Shown: positions 1 through 9,811, numbered from the stretch's first letter. The stretch is DNA of 64,000 bases from Zwartia hollandica (GCF_019923725.1 NZ_JAHXRI010000006.1:62001-126000), one strand, 5' to 3'. Numbers and translations are program-made. Notes: generated by a model not told the origin, from the sequence alone.

Positions 1-400
1 CGGCGGCTCAGCAGTGCTCCAAACCATCGAGCGCACACAACGCGGCGAACCAGCCAAAGGCCTTATCGATCAAGCAATCGCATTTTATCCCGGCTGCTCT
101 GAGCAGCTAAAACGTGGCTATAAAACGAATATTCCACTGACGATGTTCTTGGCAGGCAAGGATGACTGGACAGCGCCTCAACCATGTATCGAACTTGGCA
201 AAAGTGTAGGCGCGACAGTCTGGGTTTACGAAGAGGCCTACCATGGGTTCGATAGCCCTATTGGCAAGGTCCAGTTTCGACCAGAAGTTCCAAATGGAGT
301 CTCACCTGGGCAAGGCGTGCATTCAGGTCCCAACCCGGAAGCAAGGGAAGACGCCTATAACAAGCTGAGATCGCTGTTGCGCCAATTGGAAACTCCCTAG
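1..400 (+). CDS. Dienelactone hydrolase family protein, C-terminal part
   Basis: Open reading frame entering from the left edge; only about 130 residues of the C-terminal half are present. In frame from base 2 it reads Gly-Gly-Ser-Ala, which fits the end of the G-x-C/S-x-G-G nucleophile elbow of dienelactone hydrolases, so the nucleophile itself lies just outside. The visible part has the acidic residue in the loop AGKDDW and the catalytic-type histidine in YHGFDSP, the order expected for the alpha/beta-hydrolase triad. A GTG at base 14 is a possible but unlikely start because the domain would lack its nucleophile. It ends 14 bases before the convergent thioesterase stop. The substrate cannot be told; members cleave dienelactones or other small carbonyl esters in the cytoplasm or periplasm. 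Confidence 0.8.
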   Translation, partial: GGSAVLQTIERTQRGEPAKGLIDQAIAFYPGCSEQLKRGYKTNIPLTMFLAGKDDWTAPQPCIELGKSVGATVWVYEEAYHGFDSPIGKVQFRPEVPNGVSPGQGVHSGPNPEAREDAYNKLRSLLRQLETP

Positions 401-414
401 GTCTACACCGTACG

Positions 415-840
415 CTAGCGAGTCTGTTTCTTATGCAGGATCTTCATGATCCCCTGCCCATACATGACCTGCTTATCGTTGACGGACAAGGTGCCACGCA
501 AAAAAATTAGAGACGATGTTTTGCGCACAACTTCACCACGTGCAACGATGAAGTCACCAGCAACACTTGGTGCAACAAAATGCGTATCAAGATGAATCGT
601 TGTGCAGGGCTGCTGGTCATTGGCGGCCCACGCGATCATGCTCACAGCTTGATCTAGCAAAGTGACTAGCATGCCTCCATGCACAACACCAACACCATTT
701 TCATGCCTAGGCTCAACGAGCAAGCCGTATTCCCATCCGTGGCCTAAGGGCCTACTCCACAATGGGCCCACCTCCGCGAAAAAACCTTTGCTTTTGAGAG
801 ACTTCCAGCCCTGCGTAGCGGGGTCGAACGTAGAAGACAT
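415..840 (-). CDS. PaaI-family hotdog thioesterase
   Basis: A 141-residue single hotdog domain of normal length for PaaI/4HBT acyl-CoA thioesterases. The signature is HGGM at residues 54-57 on the central helix, followed by Asp63, which occupies the place of the usual catalytic acid. The family hydrolyses aromatic or short acyl-CoA esters and often rescues free CoA from dead-end thioesters. It starts 13 bases downstream of the IclR regulator stop on the same strand, so the two probably form one transcript. Next to an acyl-CoA synthetase and a CoA-transferase it may serve as a safety valve for that pathway; the actual acyl group is unknown. Confidence 0.82.
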   Translation of the reverse strand: MSSTFDPATQGWKSLKSKGFFAEVGPLWSRPLGHGWEYGLLVEPRHENGVGVVHGGMLVTLLDQAVSMIAWAANDQQPCTTIHLDTHFVAPSVAGDFIVARGEVVRKTSSLIFLRGTLSVNDKQVMYGQGIMKILHKKQTR

Positions 841-853
841 TGTGAGATTTTCC

Positions 854-1660
854 TTAGTCGAATTTTGGTCGGACCAATAGCCGAGCCTCTTTTTGCATAG
901 CCGTGACTAACTCTAACTGCTGCGACTTGGTGAGTTGATCAGCAAGACTCGCACACACGATGGTCTGCGCTATGCGATCTGCATCATCTAGCACCGGCAC
1001 CGCTGCGATATGTAGTCCAGCAATATAGGTGTTTCGATCGATGCTGTAATGATGCTTCTGGGCGAAGACTACCTCCTTGTACCAAGCCTCGAAATCCATC
1101 GGTTTATCCCATCGCAATTTCTGGAAACGCCGCTTGAGCTCAGGCATTGGCTGTCCACCGAACGCAGCGACAAGTCGTCCAGTCGCACTGAGCAATGCTG
1201 GGAATACGCTGCCGACATCCACATGTAATCGAAACGGCAAGCTTGATCGAGAAAGTGCAACCACCACCATCTGCTCTTGATCGGTCACGTCAACGCCAAT
1301 CGCCGTCACTCCCCACTTTGAGGAAAGCCGATCGAGCCCAGACTGAACTGTTAATGGAAAAGCGTTTGCCTCGCGTGCACTGCGCGCAAGGGTGAGCACT
1401 CCCATTCCTAGTCGGTACCGCTTGGTGTCGCGATCGACGGATATTAGTTTTTCATCGACCAGGGTGCGCAAGATATGCAGGCAAGTGCTGGGGATCAAGT
1501 CCAGGGCCTGGGCGATTGCATTAACGCCCATAGGCTCCTTCACTTTGCCCAATAACCGCAAAATTGCGATTGCTCGGGAAACAGCGGGAACGGCCCTTGT
1601 GCGCACCACTGGCTTGGGCTGGGGCGTTGCCGCAGGCCGCTTTGTTGTTTGCTTAATCAT
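854..1660 (-). CDS. IclR-family transcriptional regulator
   Basis: A 268-residue regulator. A winged helix-turn-helix occupies roughly residues 20-85, with a recognition helix around LIPSTCLHILRTL; the rest is the IclR effector-binding domain. I chose the ATG at 1660 (MIKQTTKR) because the upstream alternatives at 1666, 1672 and 1678 lie in an AT-rich stretch encoding MIMIMH, which looks like leader; none has a clear ribosome-binding site, so the start is uncertain. It is transcribed divergently from the acyl-CoA synthetase, and a perfect 8-bp inverted repeat lies between them. IclR proteins usually bind such palindromes and respond to a pathway acid or its CoA ester, so control of the adjacent catabolic genes is likely. 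Confidence 0.88.
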   Translation of the reverse strand: MIKQTTKRPAATPQPKPVVRTRAVPAVSRAIAILRLLGKVKEPMGVNAIAQALDLIPSTCLHILRTLVDEKLISVDRDTKRYRLGMGVLTLARSAREANAFPLTVQSGLDRLSSKWGVTAIGVDVTDQEQMVVVALSRSSLPFRLHVDVGSVFPALLSATGRLVAAFGGQPMPELKRRFQKLRWDKPMDFEAWYKEVVFAQKHHYSIDRNTYIAGLHIAAVPVLDDADRIAQTIVCASLADQLTKSQQLELVTAMQKEARLLVRPKFD

Positions 1661-1679
1661 ATGCATTATCATAATCATT

Positions 1680-1699
1680 TTATTGTACTAATACAATAA
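1680..1699. promoter_or_regulatory. Perfect palindrome, probable IclR operator
   Basis: TTATTGTA-CTAA-TACAATAA: two perfectly matched 8-bp arms and a 4-base spacer, in the divergent gap between the IclR-type gene and the acyl-CoA synthetase. Size, symmetry and place fit an IclR-family operator that would control both directions. Binding by the neighbouring regulator is inferred. Confidence 0.6.
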
Positions 1700-1775
1700 G
1701 CGTTCTTATTTGACAATAATAGAGTGTCTCGTTACATTGAGTCATCCACCGTGTCACCCTACCGTGCGACTAAAC

Positions 1776-3341
1776 ATGACTCGCCTCACCGAATACACGT
1801 CTTACGCCGATGCTCAGAAATTTTTTTCCTCTGACAAGCTATGGGAGCTTTTTGATGGCGACCGGCAGAAGCTAAACATTGCGCATGAGTGCGTTGATCG
1901 CTATGCGGCCTCCAAGCAAACCGCCGTAATTGTGGTTCGCGCAGACGGCCCTGACGAGGTTATTTCTTACCAAGAGCTTTCGCAACGGTCTTCGCAAGTC
2001 GCACATTTTCTGCAAGCTCGTGGCGTCGAACCCGGCGACCGAGTGGCTGTCATGCTCGAACCCTCGCTTGCTTTTTACGCGTCTATCTTCGGCATCATTA
2101 AGGCCGGCGCCATTGCAGTTCCCCTGTTTACGCTTTTCGGTCCCGATGGGCTACGACTTCGTCTGCAGGACTGTTCACCGGCTCTTCTTATTACCAACGC
2201 CGAGAAGATGGAAATTGTCGATCCATCAATGCGTAAACGTTCAGTGTTAGCAGATGCCACTTTTATATGCCATCTCGATGATTACTCCGGGTCGTTTCAG
2301 GCCAGCACCCTTGCGGAAGATTATGCGATCTTCCAATACACCTCAGGTACTACTCGAGAACTTCCTGAAGCGGTCCGGCACAAGCACCGTTCAATCGTCA
2401 CGCTGATGGTTGCAGCGCTATACGGGACAGGATTGCGACCAGGCGATCGCTACATGTGTCCCTCCTCACCGGCATGGGGACACGGACTCTGGCATGGAAC
2501 GCTCGCCCCCATGGCACTTGGGTTAACGGTAGGTGCCTTTGCCGGAAAATTTGATGCCAAAACTCTGTTGCGAGGGCTGCAAGAGCATCAATTTACGAAT
2601 ATTTCAGCTGCGGCAACGCACTATCGCATGATGAAAAACTCGGGCGTGGCGAAAGAGTATCGGTACGCCCTAGAAAAGATGTCTTTTACTGGTGAGCCGA
2701 TCGACAGTGCGACAGAAGATTTTATTGAACAAACCTTTGGCCTACCTGTATGCAGTATGTACGGGACGACCGAAATAGGTGTGATTTTGGTTAGTTACCC
2801 CGGCGCAGAGGACTTTACCGTCAAGCGCGGCTCTTTGGGCAAAGCCATCCCTGGGGCGCAAGTACAAGTGCAAGATTCGACGGGCAATCCCTGCCCACCC
2901 GGGGTGTCGGGTGACTTGATGGTTTGGCGCAAGGGCCAGTGGCTTGCAACAAAAGATCTCGCACGCGTTGATGCTGACGGGTACTTCTTTCATGGTGGCC
3001 GAGCAGACGATGTCATTATTTCTGCTGGCTGGACGATGAGTGCGGTCGAAATCGAAGATGCAATCCTAAAACACCCCGACGTCAAAGAGGCGGCTGCAAT
3101 CGGCGTGCCCGACACGCTGCGCGGACAGGCGGTCAAAGCCTACGTCGTGTCTTCACGCAAGGGAGATGACTTGTTCCGAAAGGAAATTCAAGATCTTGTG
3201 CGTAATGGCTTAAGCCAACACGAATACCCTAGGCATATTGAGTTCCTTGCGGAGCTACCTAAAACACCAGCAGGCAAAGTTCACCGCAAGAAATTACGGG
3301 AAGCTCATGCGGTGCATCTCGCGACCGCATCGACGCCTTGA
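1776..3341 (+). CDS. Acyl-CoA synthetase (AMP-forming, ANL superfamily)
   Basis: A 521-residue AMP-binding enzyme that would activate a carboxylic acid to its CoA thioester with ATP. It shows the adenylation motifs YTSGTT (A3), YGTTE (A5) and KTPAGKVHRKKLRE near the C terminus, whose first GK supplies the catalytic lysine. The phosphate loop is unusual: after TSGTT the normal Gly-x-Pro-Lys-Gly is replaced by RELPEAV, so the loop lysine is missing. The reading frame opens with a TTG at 1710, but the ATG at 1776 (MTRLTEYTSY) fits the family start better; neither has a strong Shine-Dalgarno sequence. It leads a plus-strand operon with a MaoC-type dehydratase, a CoA-transferase and a Bug receptor. 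Overall it resembles acetyl/medium-chain acyl-CoA synthetases; the substrate is unknown. Confidence 0.85.
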   Translation: MTRLTEYTSYADAQKFFSSDKLWELFDGDRQKLNIAHECVDRYAASKQTAVIVVRADGPDEVISYQELSQRSSQVAHFLQARGVEPGDRVAVMLEPSLAFYASIFGIIKAGAIAVPLFTLFGPDGLRLRLQDCSPALLITNAEKMEIVDPSMRKRSVLADATFICHLDDYSGSFQASTLAEDYAIFQYTSGTTRELPEAVRHKHRSIVTLMVAALYGTGLRPGDRYMCPSSPAWGHGLWHGTLAPMALGLTVGAFAGKFDAKTLLRGLQEHQFTNISAAATHYRMMKNSGVAKEYRYALEKMSFTGEPIDSATEDFIEQTFGLPVCSMYGTTEIGVILVSYPGAEDFTVKRGSLGKAIPGAQVQVQDSTGNPCPPGVSGDLMVWRKGQWLATKDLARVDADGYFFHGGRADDVIISAGWTMSAVEIEDAILKHPDVKEAAAIGVPDTLRGQAVKAYVVSSRKGDDLFRKEIQDLVRNGLSQHEYPRHIEFLAELPKTPAGKVHRKKLREAHAVHLATASTP

Positions 3342-3392
3342 TTAACGAACCACTTACAACATTCATCATTTTTAAATGATCTGGAGATAGGC

Positions 3393-4538
3393 ATGTCATC
3401 ATCACCCGCCGGGCAACGAAACTTTCCAAAGATTACGCAAGAGGGTCTTGATGACCTAAGACGACGTATTGGCGTCAAGATCGGCGCAACGGCTGAGCCT
3501 TGGTGCTACGAGGCGACCCGGGATAACATTCGACACTATGCGCACGGTATCGGTGACGACAATCCGCTGTGGTGCGACCCAGCCTATGCTGCGAAAACGA
3601 GCCACGGTGGCATCATCGCGCTTCCAAGCTTTTTGTACTCGACGAGTCGTATCGTTTCGGGGTATGTCGGTGGCTTGCCCGGTGTACATGCAATGTGGTC
3701 TGGCTCAGACTGGACGTGGCATAAGCATGCGCAGCGTAATGACGTAATCAGCACTGAAGCATATCTTAAAGATTGCATCGAACATGAAACACGCTTCGCT
3801 GGCAAGGCCGTTCAGCAAATCTATCATGTCGACTTCTTCAATCAAACAGGTGACAAGCTTGCCGAGGCGGATAGCTGGTGCTTCCGTACTGAGCGCGATC
3901 ACGCACGTGAAAAAGGCACAAAATATAAGGCCCTTGCGGAGAAAGGAGAGGTTGCTTACTCAGACGAGGAAATCAAAGAGGCCTACAAGCTGTACGCGAA
4001 TGAAGAGATTCGAGGCGCAACACCACGATACTGGGAGGATGTTGCCGAAGGTGAAGAACTTCCCGTTTTGTTCAAGGGACCGATGACCGTTACGGGCTTC
4101 ATTGCCTATGCACAAGGCTGGGGTGGCCTGTACATCCGCGCAAATAAATTGGCCTGGCAGCTGATTGATGCACACCCAGGCGTAGGCATCAAGAATCGCT
4201 TTGGCGTGCCAGACGTGCCCGAACGTGTGCACTGGGAAGAGGAGTTTGCTCTTGAAGTCGGAGCGCCAGGCGCTTATGACTACGGCCCAGAACGTAGTTC
4301 TTGGCTCACGCATCAACTCACAAACTGGATGGGCGACGATGGATTCTTGCGTCAAGCCGACTGTAAAATTCGTCGGCATAATCCAGCAGGAGATATGTTG
4401 TTTATCAAGGCAAAAGTCACACGCAAGTACAAAGAGGGCGACAGGCACCTCGTGGCGATTGCACAAGAGGCACATAATCAAAATGACGAGCTGTCTGTAT
4501 TAGGCTCCGCGATCGTTCAACTTCCAAGTCGAGGCTAA
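3393..4538 (+). CDS. MaoC-type double-hotdog dehydratase (FAS1-like N-terminal domain)
   Basis: A 381-residue protein made of two hotdog domains: an N-terminal FAS1-like dehydratase domain (about residues 15-165) and a C-terminal domain (about 200-375). In the first half, HYAHGIGDDNPLW followed by THGG-like SHGG is the hydratase-2 type Asp/His signature. The family adds water reversibly to enoyl-CoA thioesters, for example in mesaconyl- or methylfumaryl-CoA hydratases. A good ribosome-binding site (GGAGATAGGC) stands before the ATG. The gene lies between the acyl-CoA synthetase and the CoA-transferase, with 5 bases to the latter, so it likely acts on the CoA ester they make. The split two-gene version of the same architecture occurs at 21675-22689. 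Confidence 0.85.
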   Translation: MSSSPAGQRNFPKITQEGLDDLRRRIGVKIGATAEPWCYEATRDNIRHYAHGIGDDNPLWCDPAYAAKTSHGGIIALPSFLYSTSRIVSGYVGGLPGVHAMWSGSDWTWHKHAQRNDVISTEAYLKDCIEHETRFAGKAVQQIYHVDFFNQTGDKLAEADSWCFRTERDHAREKGTKYKALAEKGEVAYSDEEIKEAYKLYANEEIRGATPRYWEDVAEGEELPVLFKGPMTVTGFIAYAQGWGGLYIRANKLAWQLIDAHPGVGIKNRFGVPDVPERVHWEEEFALEVGAPGAYDYGPERSSWLTHQLTNWMGDDGFLRQADCKIRRHNPAGDMLFIKAKVTRKYKEGDRHLVAIAQEAHNQNDELSVLGSAIVQLPSRG

Positions 4539-4543
4539 GTCCT

Positions 4544-5725
4544 ATGAACGTCCCCATACATCCTCACGCATGGTTAGATCGCGATCATGCAACAGGGTCC
4601 GTGGCGGGCGTACGCATCCTAGATCTCTCCAGAGTTGTCGCAGGGCCACTCTGTTCACAAATGTTGGCGGATCACGGTGCTGACGTGATTAAAGTTGAGT
4701 CGCGGCTTGGCGATGAAACGCGACACTTAGGCCCGCCCTTCATTGAGCCCGGACAAGCTGCCTATTTCTCTGCATTAAATCGGGGAAAGCGGAGCCTCGA
4801 ACTCGACTTGAGCAAACACGACGATCGCGCCGTGATTGAGGCACTCTTGGTTCAAGCCGATGTACTGATTGAAAACTTTGTTCCAGGCACGATGGAGAAA
4901 TGGGGCCTAGGTTACGAGGCATCTCTATCAAAGAAGTTTCCACAGCTCATTTATTGCGGCATTTCTGGTTTTGGCGCAGTGGGCCCGTTGGGGGGGCAAC
5001 CCGGTTACGACGCAGTGCTGCAGGCCATGTGTGGCCTCATGAGCATCAATGGAGACATCAATACTGGACCCATGCGCACCGGCATACCGATTGTCGATAT
5101 TGTGACGGGATATAACGCTTTTGCTGGCATCACGATGGCTCTGTTGGCGCGCGCACGAATCGGTCACGGTCAACGGGTTGATGCCACGTTGTTTGATACT
5201 GCGCTTAGTCTACTGATCCCCCATGCAGTGAACTGGATGGCGTCAGGAAAGACTCCAGGCTTATGGGGCAATGCCCATCCGAATATCCCAACCTACAACC
5301 GATTTGATGTGGGTGATGGGCAAATGTTTTTAGGCATACTGAACGATGCACAATTCGTTAAATTCTGTAAGAAGATTGGTCGTGACGATCTTGCAATAGA
5401 CCCGCGCTTTCAAACGAACATGAGTCGAATTGAAAACCGCGAAGTGTTGCATCAGGCAATGGATGAAGCGCTCAAACCATTTACACGCGCTGAGCTTTGT
5501 AAGAGTTTGATGGATATCGGTATCCCAGCCGGTCCGGTTCACAATGTCGCCGAAGCACTTGAACAAGCCCACGTCGTGGCGCGCGACATGCGGGTCAAAC
5601 GCCCTGACTATCAAGGCTTAGGGCTGCCTATCAAGCTGTCGGCTACCCCCGGTCAGCCCGGGCGCAAACCACCTAAGCTTGGCGAGCACAACCCAGAAAT
5701 TCTGAAGCGGGATAAGCCCGATTGA
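4544..5725 (+). CDS. CaiB/BaiF family CoA-transferase (class III)
   Basis: A 393-residue class III CoA-transferase, full length for the family. The N-terminal Rossmann region carries RILDLSRVVAGPLCSQ and HGADVIKVE, and the catalytic aspartate is Asp185 in RTGIPIVDIVTG. These enzymes move CoA from one acyl-CoA (often succinyl- or acetyl-CoA) to a carboxylic acid through aspartyl-anhydride intermediates. It directly follows the dehydratase and precedes a Bug receptor, so it probably activates the acid captured by that receptor or swaps the CoA of the product. The presence of both a ligase and a transferase in one operon means one may act on a different intermediate. Confidence 0.88.
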   Translation: MNVPIHPHAWLDRDHATGSVAGVRILDLSRVVAGPLCSQMLADHGADVIKVESRLGDETRHLGPPFIEPGQAAYFSALNRGKRSLELDLSKHDDRAVIEALLVQADVLIENFVPGTMEKWGLGYEASLSKKFPQLIYCGISGFGAVGPLGGQPGYDAVLQAMCGLMSINGDINTGPMRTGIPIVDIVTGYNAFAGITMALLARARIGHGQRVDATLFDTALSLLIPHAVNWMASGKTPGLWGNAHPNIPTYNRFDVGDGQMFLGILNDAQFVKFCKKIGRDDLAIDPRFQTNMSRIENREVLHQAMDEALKPFTRAELCKSLMDIGIPAGPVHNVAEALEQAHVVARDMRVKRPDYQGLGLPIKLSATPGQPGRKPPKLGEHNPEILKRDKPD

Positions 5726-5832
5726 TCGCCTTGTAGGCGCTTCCTTCACTAGGGAAAGCGAGCGGTCCTAAGACCTACCAAGGGCGTTTAGAATTATTTA
5801 TCAGTCAATTCTACTGAGCTAATGGAGACAAC

Positions 5833-6831
5833 ATGAAAAAAAATCTTACTCGCAGCTTATCCCTTGCACTTACGGCTAGTGTGCTGGGTTATGGACTCAT
5901 GACCGCAGACGACGCCTCAGCACAAAGCAAGTGGCCAGAGAAAACCGTCCGCATGATCGTTCCCGCTCCTCCTGGTAGCGCACCAGACGGACAAGTCCGT
6001 CTGATTAGCCAAAAATTAAGCGAGATGTGGGGTCAACCTGTCGTTGTAGAAAACATTGTCGGTGCTGGTGGCCTCATTGGTGCCGATCGCGTGGCAAAGG
6101 CCGCCCCGGATGGCTATACCTATCTCTACAACACCATTGGACCAATCGCGGTTGCACCGAGCCTGATGCCAACTAAGATGTCCTTCAGTCCCGAAAAGGA
6201 TTTGATCCCCGTTAGCCTGGCAACTAAGACACCGAACTGGATCACGGTACTACCGACACATCCAGCAAACAACATTCAAGATTTGATTGCCCTGGCAAAA
6301 AAGAATCCTGGCAAAATCCGTTACGGAACAGCAGGTCCCGGCACGACTCAACATTTGACAGGGGAACTGCTGAATCTCGTGGCTGGAATTGAGTTGGTGG
6401 GCATACCCTACAAGTCAAGTGCACAGATGACAACCGACGGGCTAGGCGGGCAGATTGATCTTTTGATTCATAACACTCCCGTACTGTTGCCACATTTGAA
6501 TGCTGGCAAATTGAAAGCCCTTGCAATCACAAGTGACGTTCGGTCTTCGACCCAGCCAAATGTTCCAACCATGATCGAGTCTGGTGTTAAGGGGTTTGAG
6601 ATTACCGCTTGGTTCGGCTTTATGGCACCGACGGGCACCCCTAAAGTAATCGTTGACAAGGTCTCTCAGGATGTTGCAAAAGTTTTAGCGATGCCCGACG
6701 TCAACAAACGCATCGTGGATCAAGCCACCATTGTCGTGGGCAGCACTCCCGAGCAATACGGCGCGTTCATCAAAGCTGAAACTGCGAAGTGGAAGGATGT
6801 GATCATCCGAACAAAAATGACTGCCGACTAA
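5833..6831 (+). CDS. Bug-family (TctC-type) periplasmic substrate-binding protein
   Basis: A 332-residue Bug receptor with an N-terminal signal peptide (Lys-rich start, hydrophobic core about 9-24, cleavage after DDASA or SAQS). The mature part begins with the family hallmark WPEKTVRMIVPAPPGS, followed by VVVENIVGAGG and APDGYTYL; these loops bind a carboxylate group in known Bug proteins. Such receptors deliver acids to TctAB permeases, but no permease genes adjoin this one, so it must work with one encoded elsewhere or act in sensing. It is the last gene of the synthetase-dehydratase-CoA-transferase operon, which suggests that its ligand feeds that pathway. Confidence 0.9.
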   Translation: MKKNLTRSLSLALTASVLGYGLMTADDASAQSKWPEKTVRMIVPAPPGSAPDGQVRLISQKLSEMWGQPVVVENIVGAGGLIGADRVAKAAPDGYTYLYNTIGPIAVAPSLMPTKMSFSPEKDLIPVSLATKTPNWITVLPTHPANNIQDLIALAKKNPGKIRYGTAGPGTTQHLTGELLNLVAGIELVGIPYKSSAQMTTDGLGGQIDLLIHNTPVLLPHLNAGKLKALAITSDVRSSTQPNVPTMIESGVKGFEITAWFGFMAPTGTPKVIVDKVSQDVAKVLAMPDVNKRIVDQATIVVGSTPEQYGAFIKAETAKWKDVIIRTKMTAD

Positions 6832-6836
6832 GTAAA

Positions 6837-6869
6837 AAACCAATTGCACCAATATGGTGCAATTGGTTT
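6837..6869. terminator. 15-bp hairpin after the Bug gene (weak terminator)
   Basis: A perfect 15-bp stem (6837-6851 with 6855-6869) with a 3-base loop begins 5 bases after the receptor stop codon. The stem ends in only three Ts, so intrinsic termination would be inefficient. The same bases contain a perfect NtrC-type box, which may be its main role. Confidence 0.45.
6845..6861. promoter_or_regulatory. NtrC-type enhancer box
   Basis: TGCACC-AATAT-GGTGCA matches the enterobacterial NtrC consensus TGCACC-N5-GGTGCA at all twelve fixed bases. Its centre is about 100 bases upstream of the sigma-54 promoter at 6944-6959, a normal enhancer distance. It points to nitrogen-limitation control of the porin, glnK and amtB genes. 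Confidence 0.75.
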
Positions 6870-6943
6870 CCCTCTTCTGGCGCATCGCTCTGATACGCCG
6901 CTCAATTCCCCACTGCTTTCCCATTAGCTAGCCCCATACGGGC

Positions 6944-6959
6944 TGGCATGGGATTTGCT
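6944..6959 (+). promoter_or_regulatory. Sigma-54 (RpoN) promoter
   Basis: TGGCATG-GGAT-TTGCT agrees with the sigma-54 consensus TGGCAYR-N4-TTGCW; the invariant GG (6945-6946) and GC (6957-6958) are exactly 12 bases apart. Transcription should begin near 6970, 38 bases before the porin start codon. The NtrC box upstream supports activity under nitrogen limitation. Confidence 0.8.
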
Positions 6960-7007
6960 TGAGTACCTCCCGAAGTCCTGATTTTCCGTCAAATCTTTGG
7001 GGGCTCT

Positions 7008-8209
<1,202 letters not shown>

Positions 8210-8223
8210 ACATGAGGTGTAAC

Positions 8224-9618
8224 GTGTCTAATACTATTAAAAATCTACTCGCAACGGGTCTGCTTGCTGCGGCAACTTTACCCCTCACAGCGGTGGCAGC
8301 AGCGCTTGAGCCAAACAAGGGTGATACCACTTGGATGTTGATCTGTACGGCGCTGGTCATGCTCATGACTCTGCCAGGTTTGGCACTTTTTTACGGCGGT
8401 CTCACCCGCAGCAAAAACGTATTGTCGGTATTGGTTCAGTGTATGGTGGTCTTTTCGTTGATCATCGTTCTTTGGTCCATCTATGGCTATAGCCTTGCGT
8501 TTACCGAAGGCAACGCTTTCATTGGCAAATTTGATCGCCTCTTCCTTAAAGGACTCACACCAGAATCCGTTGCAGCAACTTTCAGCAAGGGCGTTGTCAT
8601 TCCTGAATTGATCTTTATGGCCTTTCAAGGTGTATTTGCCACAATTACCTGCTGCCTGATTGTCGGTGCTTTCGCGGAGCGTGCAAAATTTGCAGGCATC
8701 TTAGTATTTATGGTGATCTGGTTCACGTTCTCGTATCTGCCGATCGCTCACATGGTTTGGTCCTGGCCTGGTCCAGACGATATCAAGGATGCAGCATCGC
8801 TTGAAGCCGTGACCGCCAAAGCTGGTTGGTTGTTTCAAAAAGGCGTATTAGATTTTGCAGGCGGTACCGTTGTTCACATCAACGCAGCAATCGCTGGCTT
8901 GGTTGGCTCTTTCGTGATCGGCAAGCGCATTGGATTCGGTAAAGAGCCGATGAAGCCACACAATATGGTTCATGTGATGGTGGGTGCATCTTTGCTGTGG
9001 TTTGGTTGGTTTGGTTTTAATGCTGGCTCGGCACTCGAAGCGAACGGTACTGCTGCTTTGGCCTTCGCAAACACCTTGTTAGCAACCGCCGCAGCCGTAT
9101 TGGGTTGGACCTTTGCTGAATGGGTATTGAAAGGCAAGCCTTCCATGCTGGGCGCCGCCTCAGGCTGTGTGGCTGGCTTAGTTGGAATTACTCCTGCGGC
9201 AGGCTTTGTCGGACCAATGGGTGCGCTGGCGATTGGCGCCGTTGCCGGCTTTGCTTGCGTGTGGGGCGTCAGTGGCCTCAAGCGCATGCTTGGCTCCGAC
9301 GACAGCTTAGACGTCTTCGGCATTCACGGAGTTGCCGGAATTCTCGGTGCAATATTGACGGGCGTATTTGCAGCACCAGCTTTGGGCGGCACTGGAATTT
9401 TTGATTACATCACCAATGCGGCATCCCCAGAGTACTCAATCCCTGGTCAAGTATGGCTTCAGACGCAGGGTGTACTCGTTACCTTGGTTTGGTCTGCTGT
9501 CGTTGCGTATATCGCCTTTAAGATCGCGGACATGTTGTTTGGTATCCGTGTGCCTGAAGATCAGGAACGCGAAGGTTTGGATATCAATTCGCACGGCGAA
9601 TCTGCATACGAAAACTAA
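8224..9618 (+). CDS. amtB: Ammonium transporter AmtB
   Basis: About 464 residues with a cleavable N-terminal signal sequence followed by eleven membrane segments, as in bacterial AmtB. Family motifs include DTTWMLICTALVMLMTLPGLALFYGG near the start, FAGGTVVHINAAIAGLVG with the first pore histidine, and DVFGIHGVAGILG with the second. It conducts ammonium across the inner membrane and is blocked by unmodified GlnK. I prefer the GTG at 8224 over the ATG at 8212, because GAGGTG stands just upstream of the GTG, whereas the ATG sits two bases after the glnK stop. It is co-transcribed with glnK and the porin. Confidence 0.93.
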   Translation: MSNTIKNLLATGLLAAATLPLTAVAAALEPNKGDTTWMLICTALVMLMTLPGLALFYGGLTRSKNVLSVLVQCMVVFSLIIVLWSIYGYSLAFTEGNAFIGKFDRLFLKGLTPESVAATFSKGVVIPELIFMAFQGVFATITCCLIVGAFAERAKFAGILVFMVIWFTFSYLPIAHMVWSWPGPDDIKDAASLEAVTAKAGWLFQKGVLDFAGGTVVHINAAIAGLVGSFVIGKRIGFGKEPMKPHNMVHVMVGASLLWFGWFGFNAGSALEANGTAALAFANTLLATAAAVLGWTFAEWVLKGKPSMLGAASGCVAGLVGITPAAGFVGPMGALAIGAVAGFACVWGVSGLKRMLGSDDSLDVFGIHGVAGILGAILTGVFAAPALGGTGIFDYITNAASPEYSIPGQVWLQTQGVLVTLVWSAVVAYIAFKIADMLFGIRVPEDQEREGLDINSHGESAYEN

Positions 9619-9624
9619 AGCCTA

Positions 9625-9648
9625 GCGCCGCGCATTCCCGCGCGGCGC
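9625..9648 (+). terminator. GC-rich hairpin after amtB
   Basis: GCGCCGCGC (9625-9633) and GCGCGGCGC (9640-9648) form a perfect 9-bp stem with a 6-base loop, 6 bases after the amtB stop. No T-run follows, so termination may be weak or Rho-assisted. A second 9-bp stem lies at 9657-9665 with 9684-9692. Confidence 0.5.
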
Positions 9649-9811
9649 ATCGCTTGTTCGCCCGAGCCCTGCTGTAGCTGGATTCGGGCGAAGACGCTTG
9701 TTGCGCGGTGTTGCACAAAAAGCCTCTCATCCTCTATGCTGCAACCTCGCACTTATGTGCTTAGGCGTCTTTCCCAATAAGATTTTAGCGATGCCTAGGC
9801 TGAACTGTGCC

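Noticed and set aside
3960-4481. Long minus-strand reading frame (173 residues)
   Set aside because: It lies fully opposite the MaoC-type dehydratase gene and has no family motif or ribosome-binding site.
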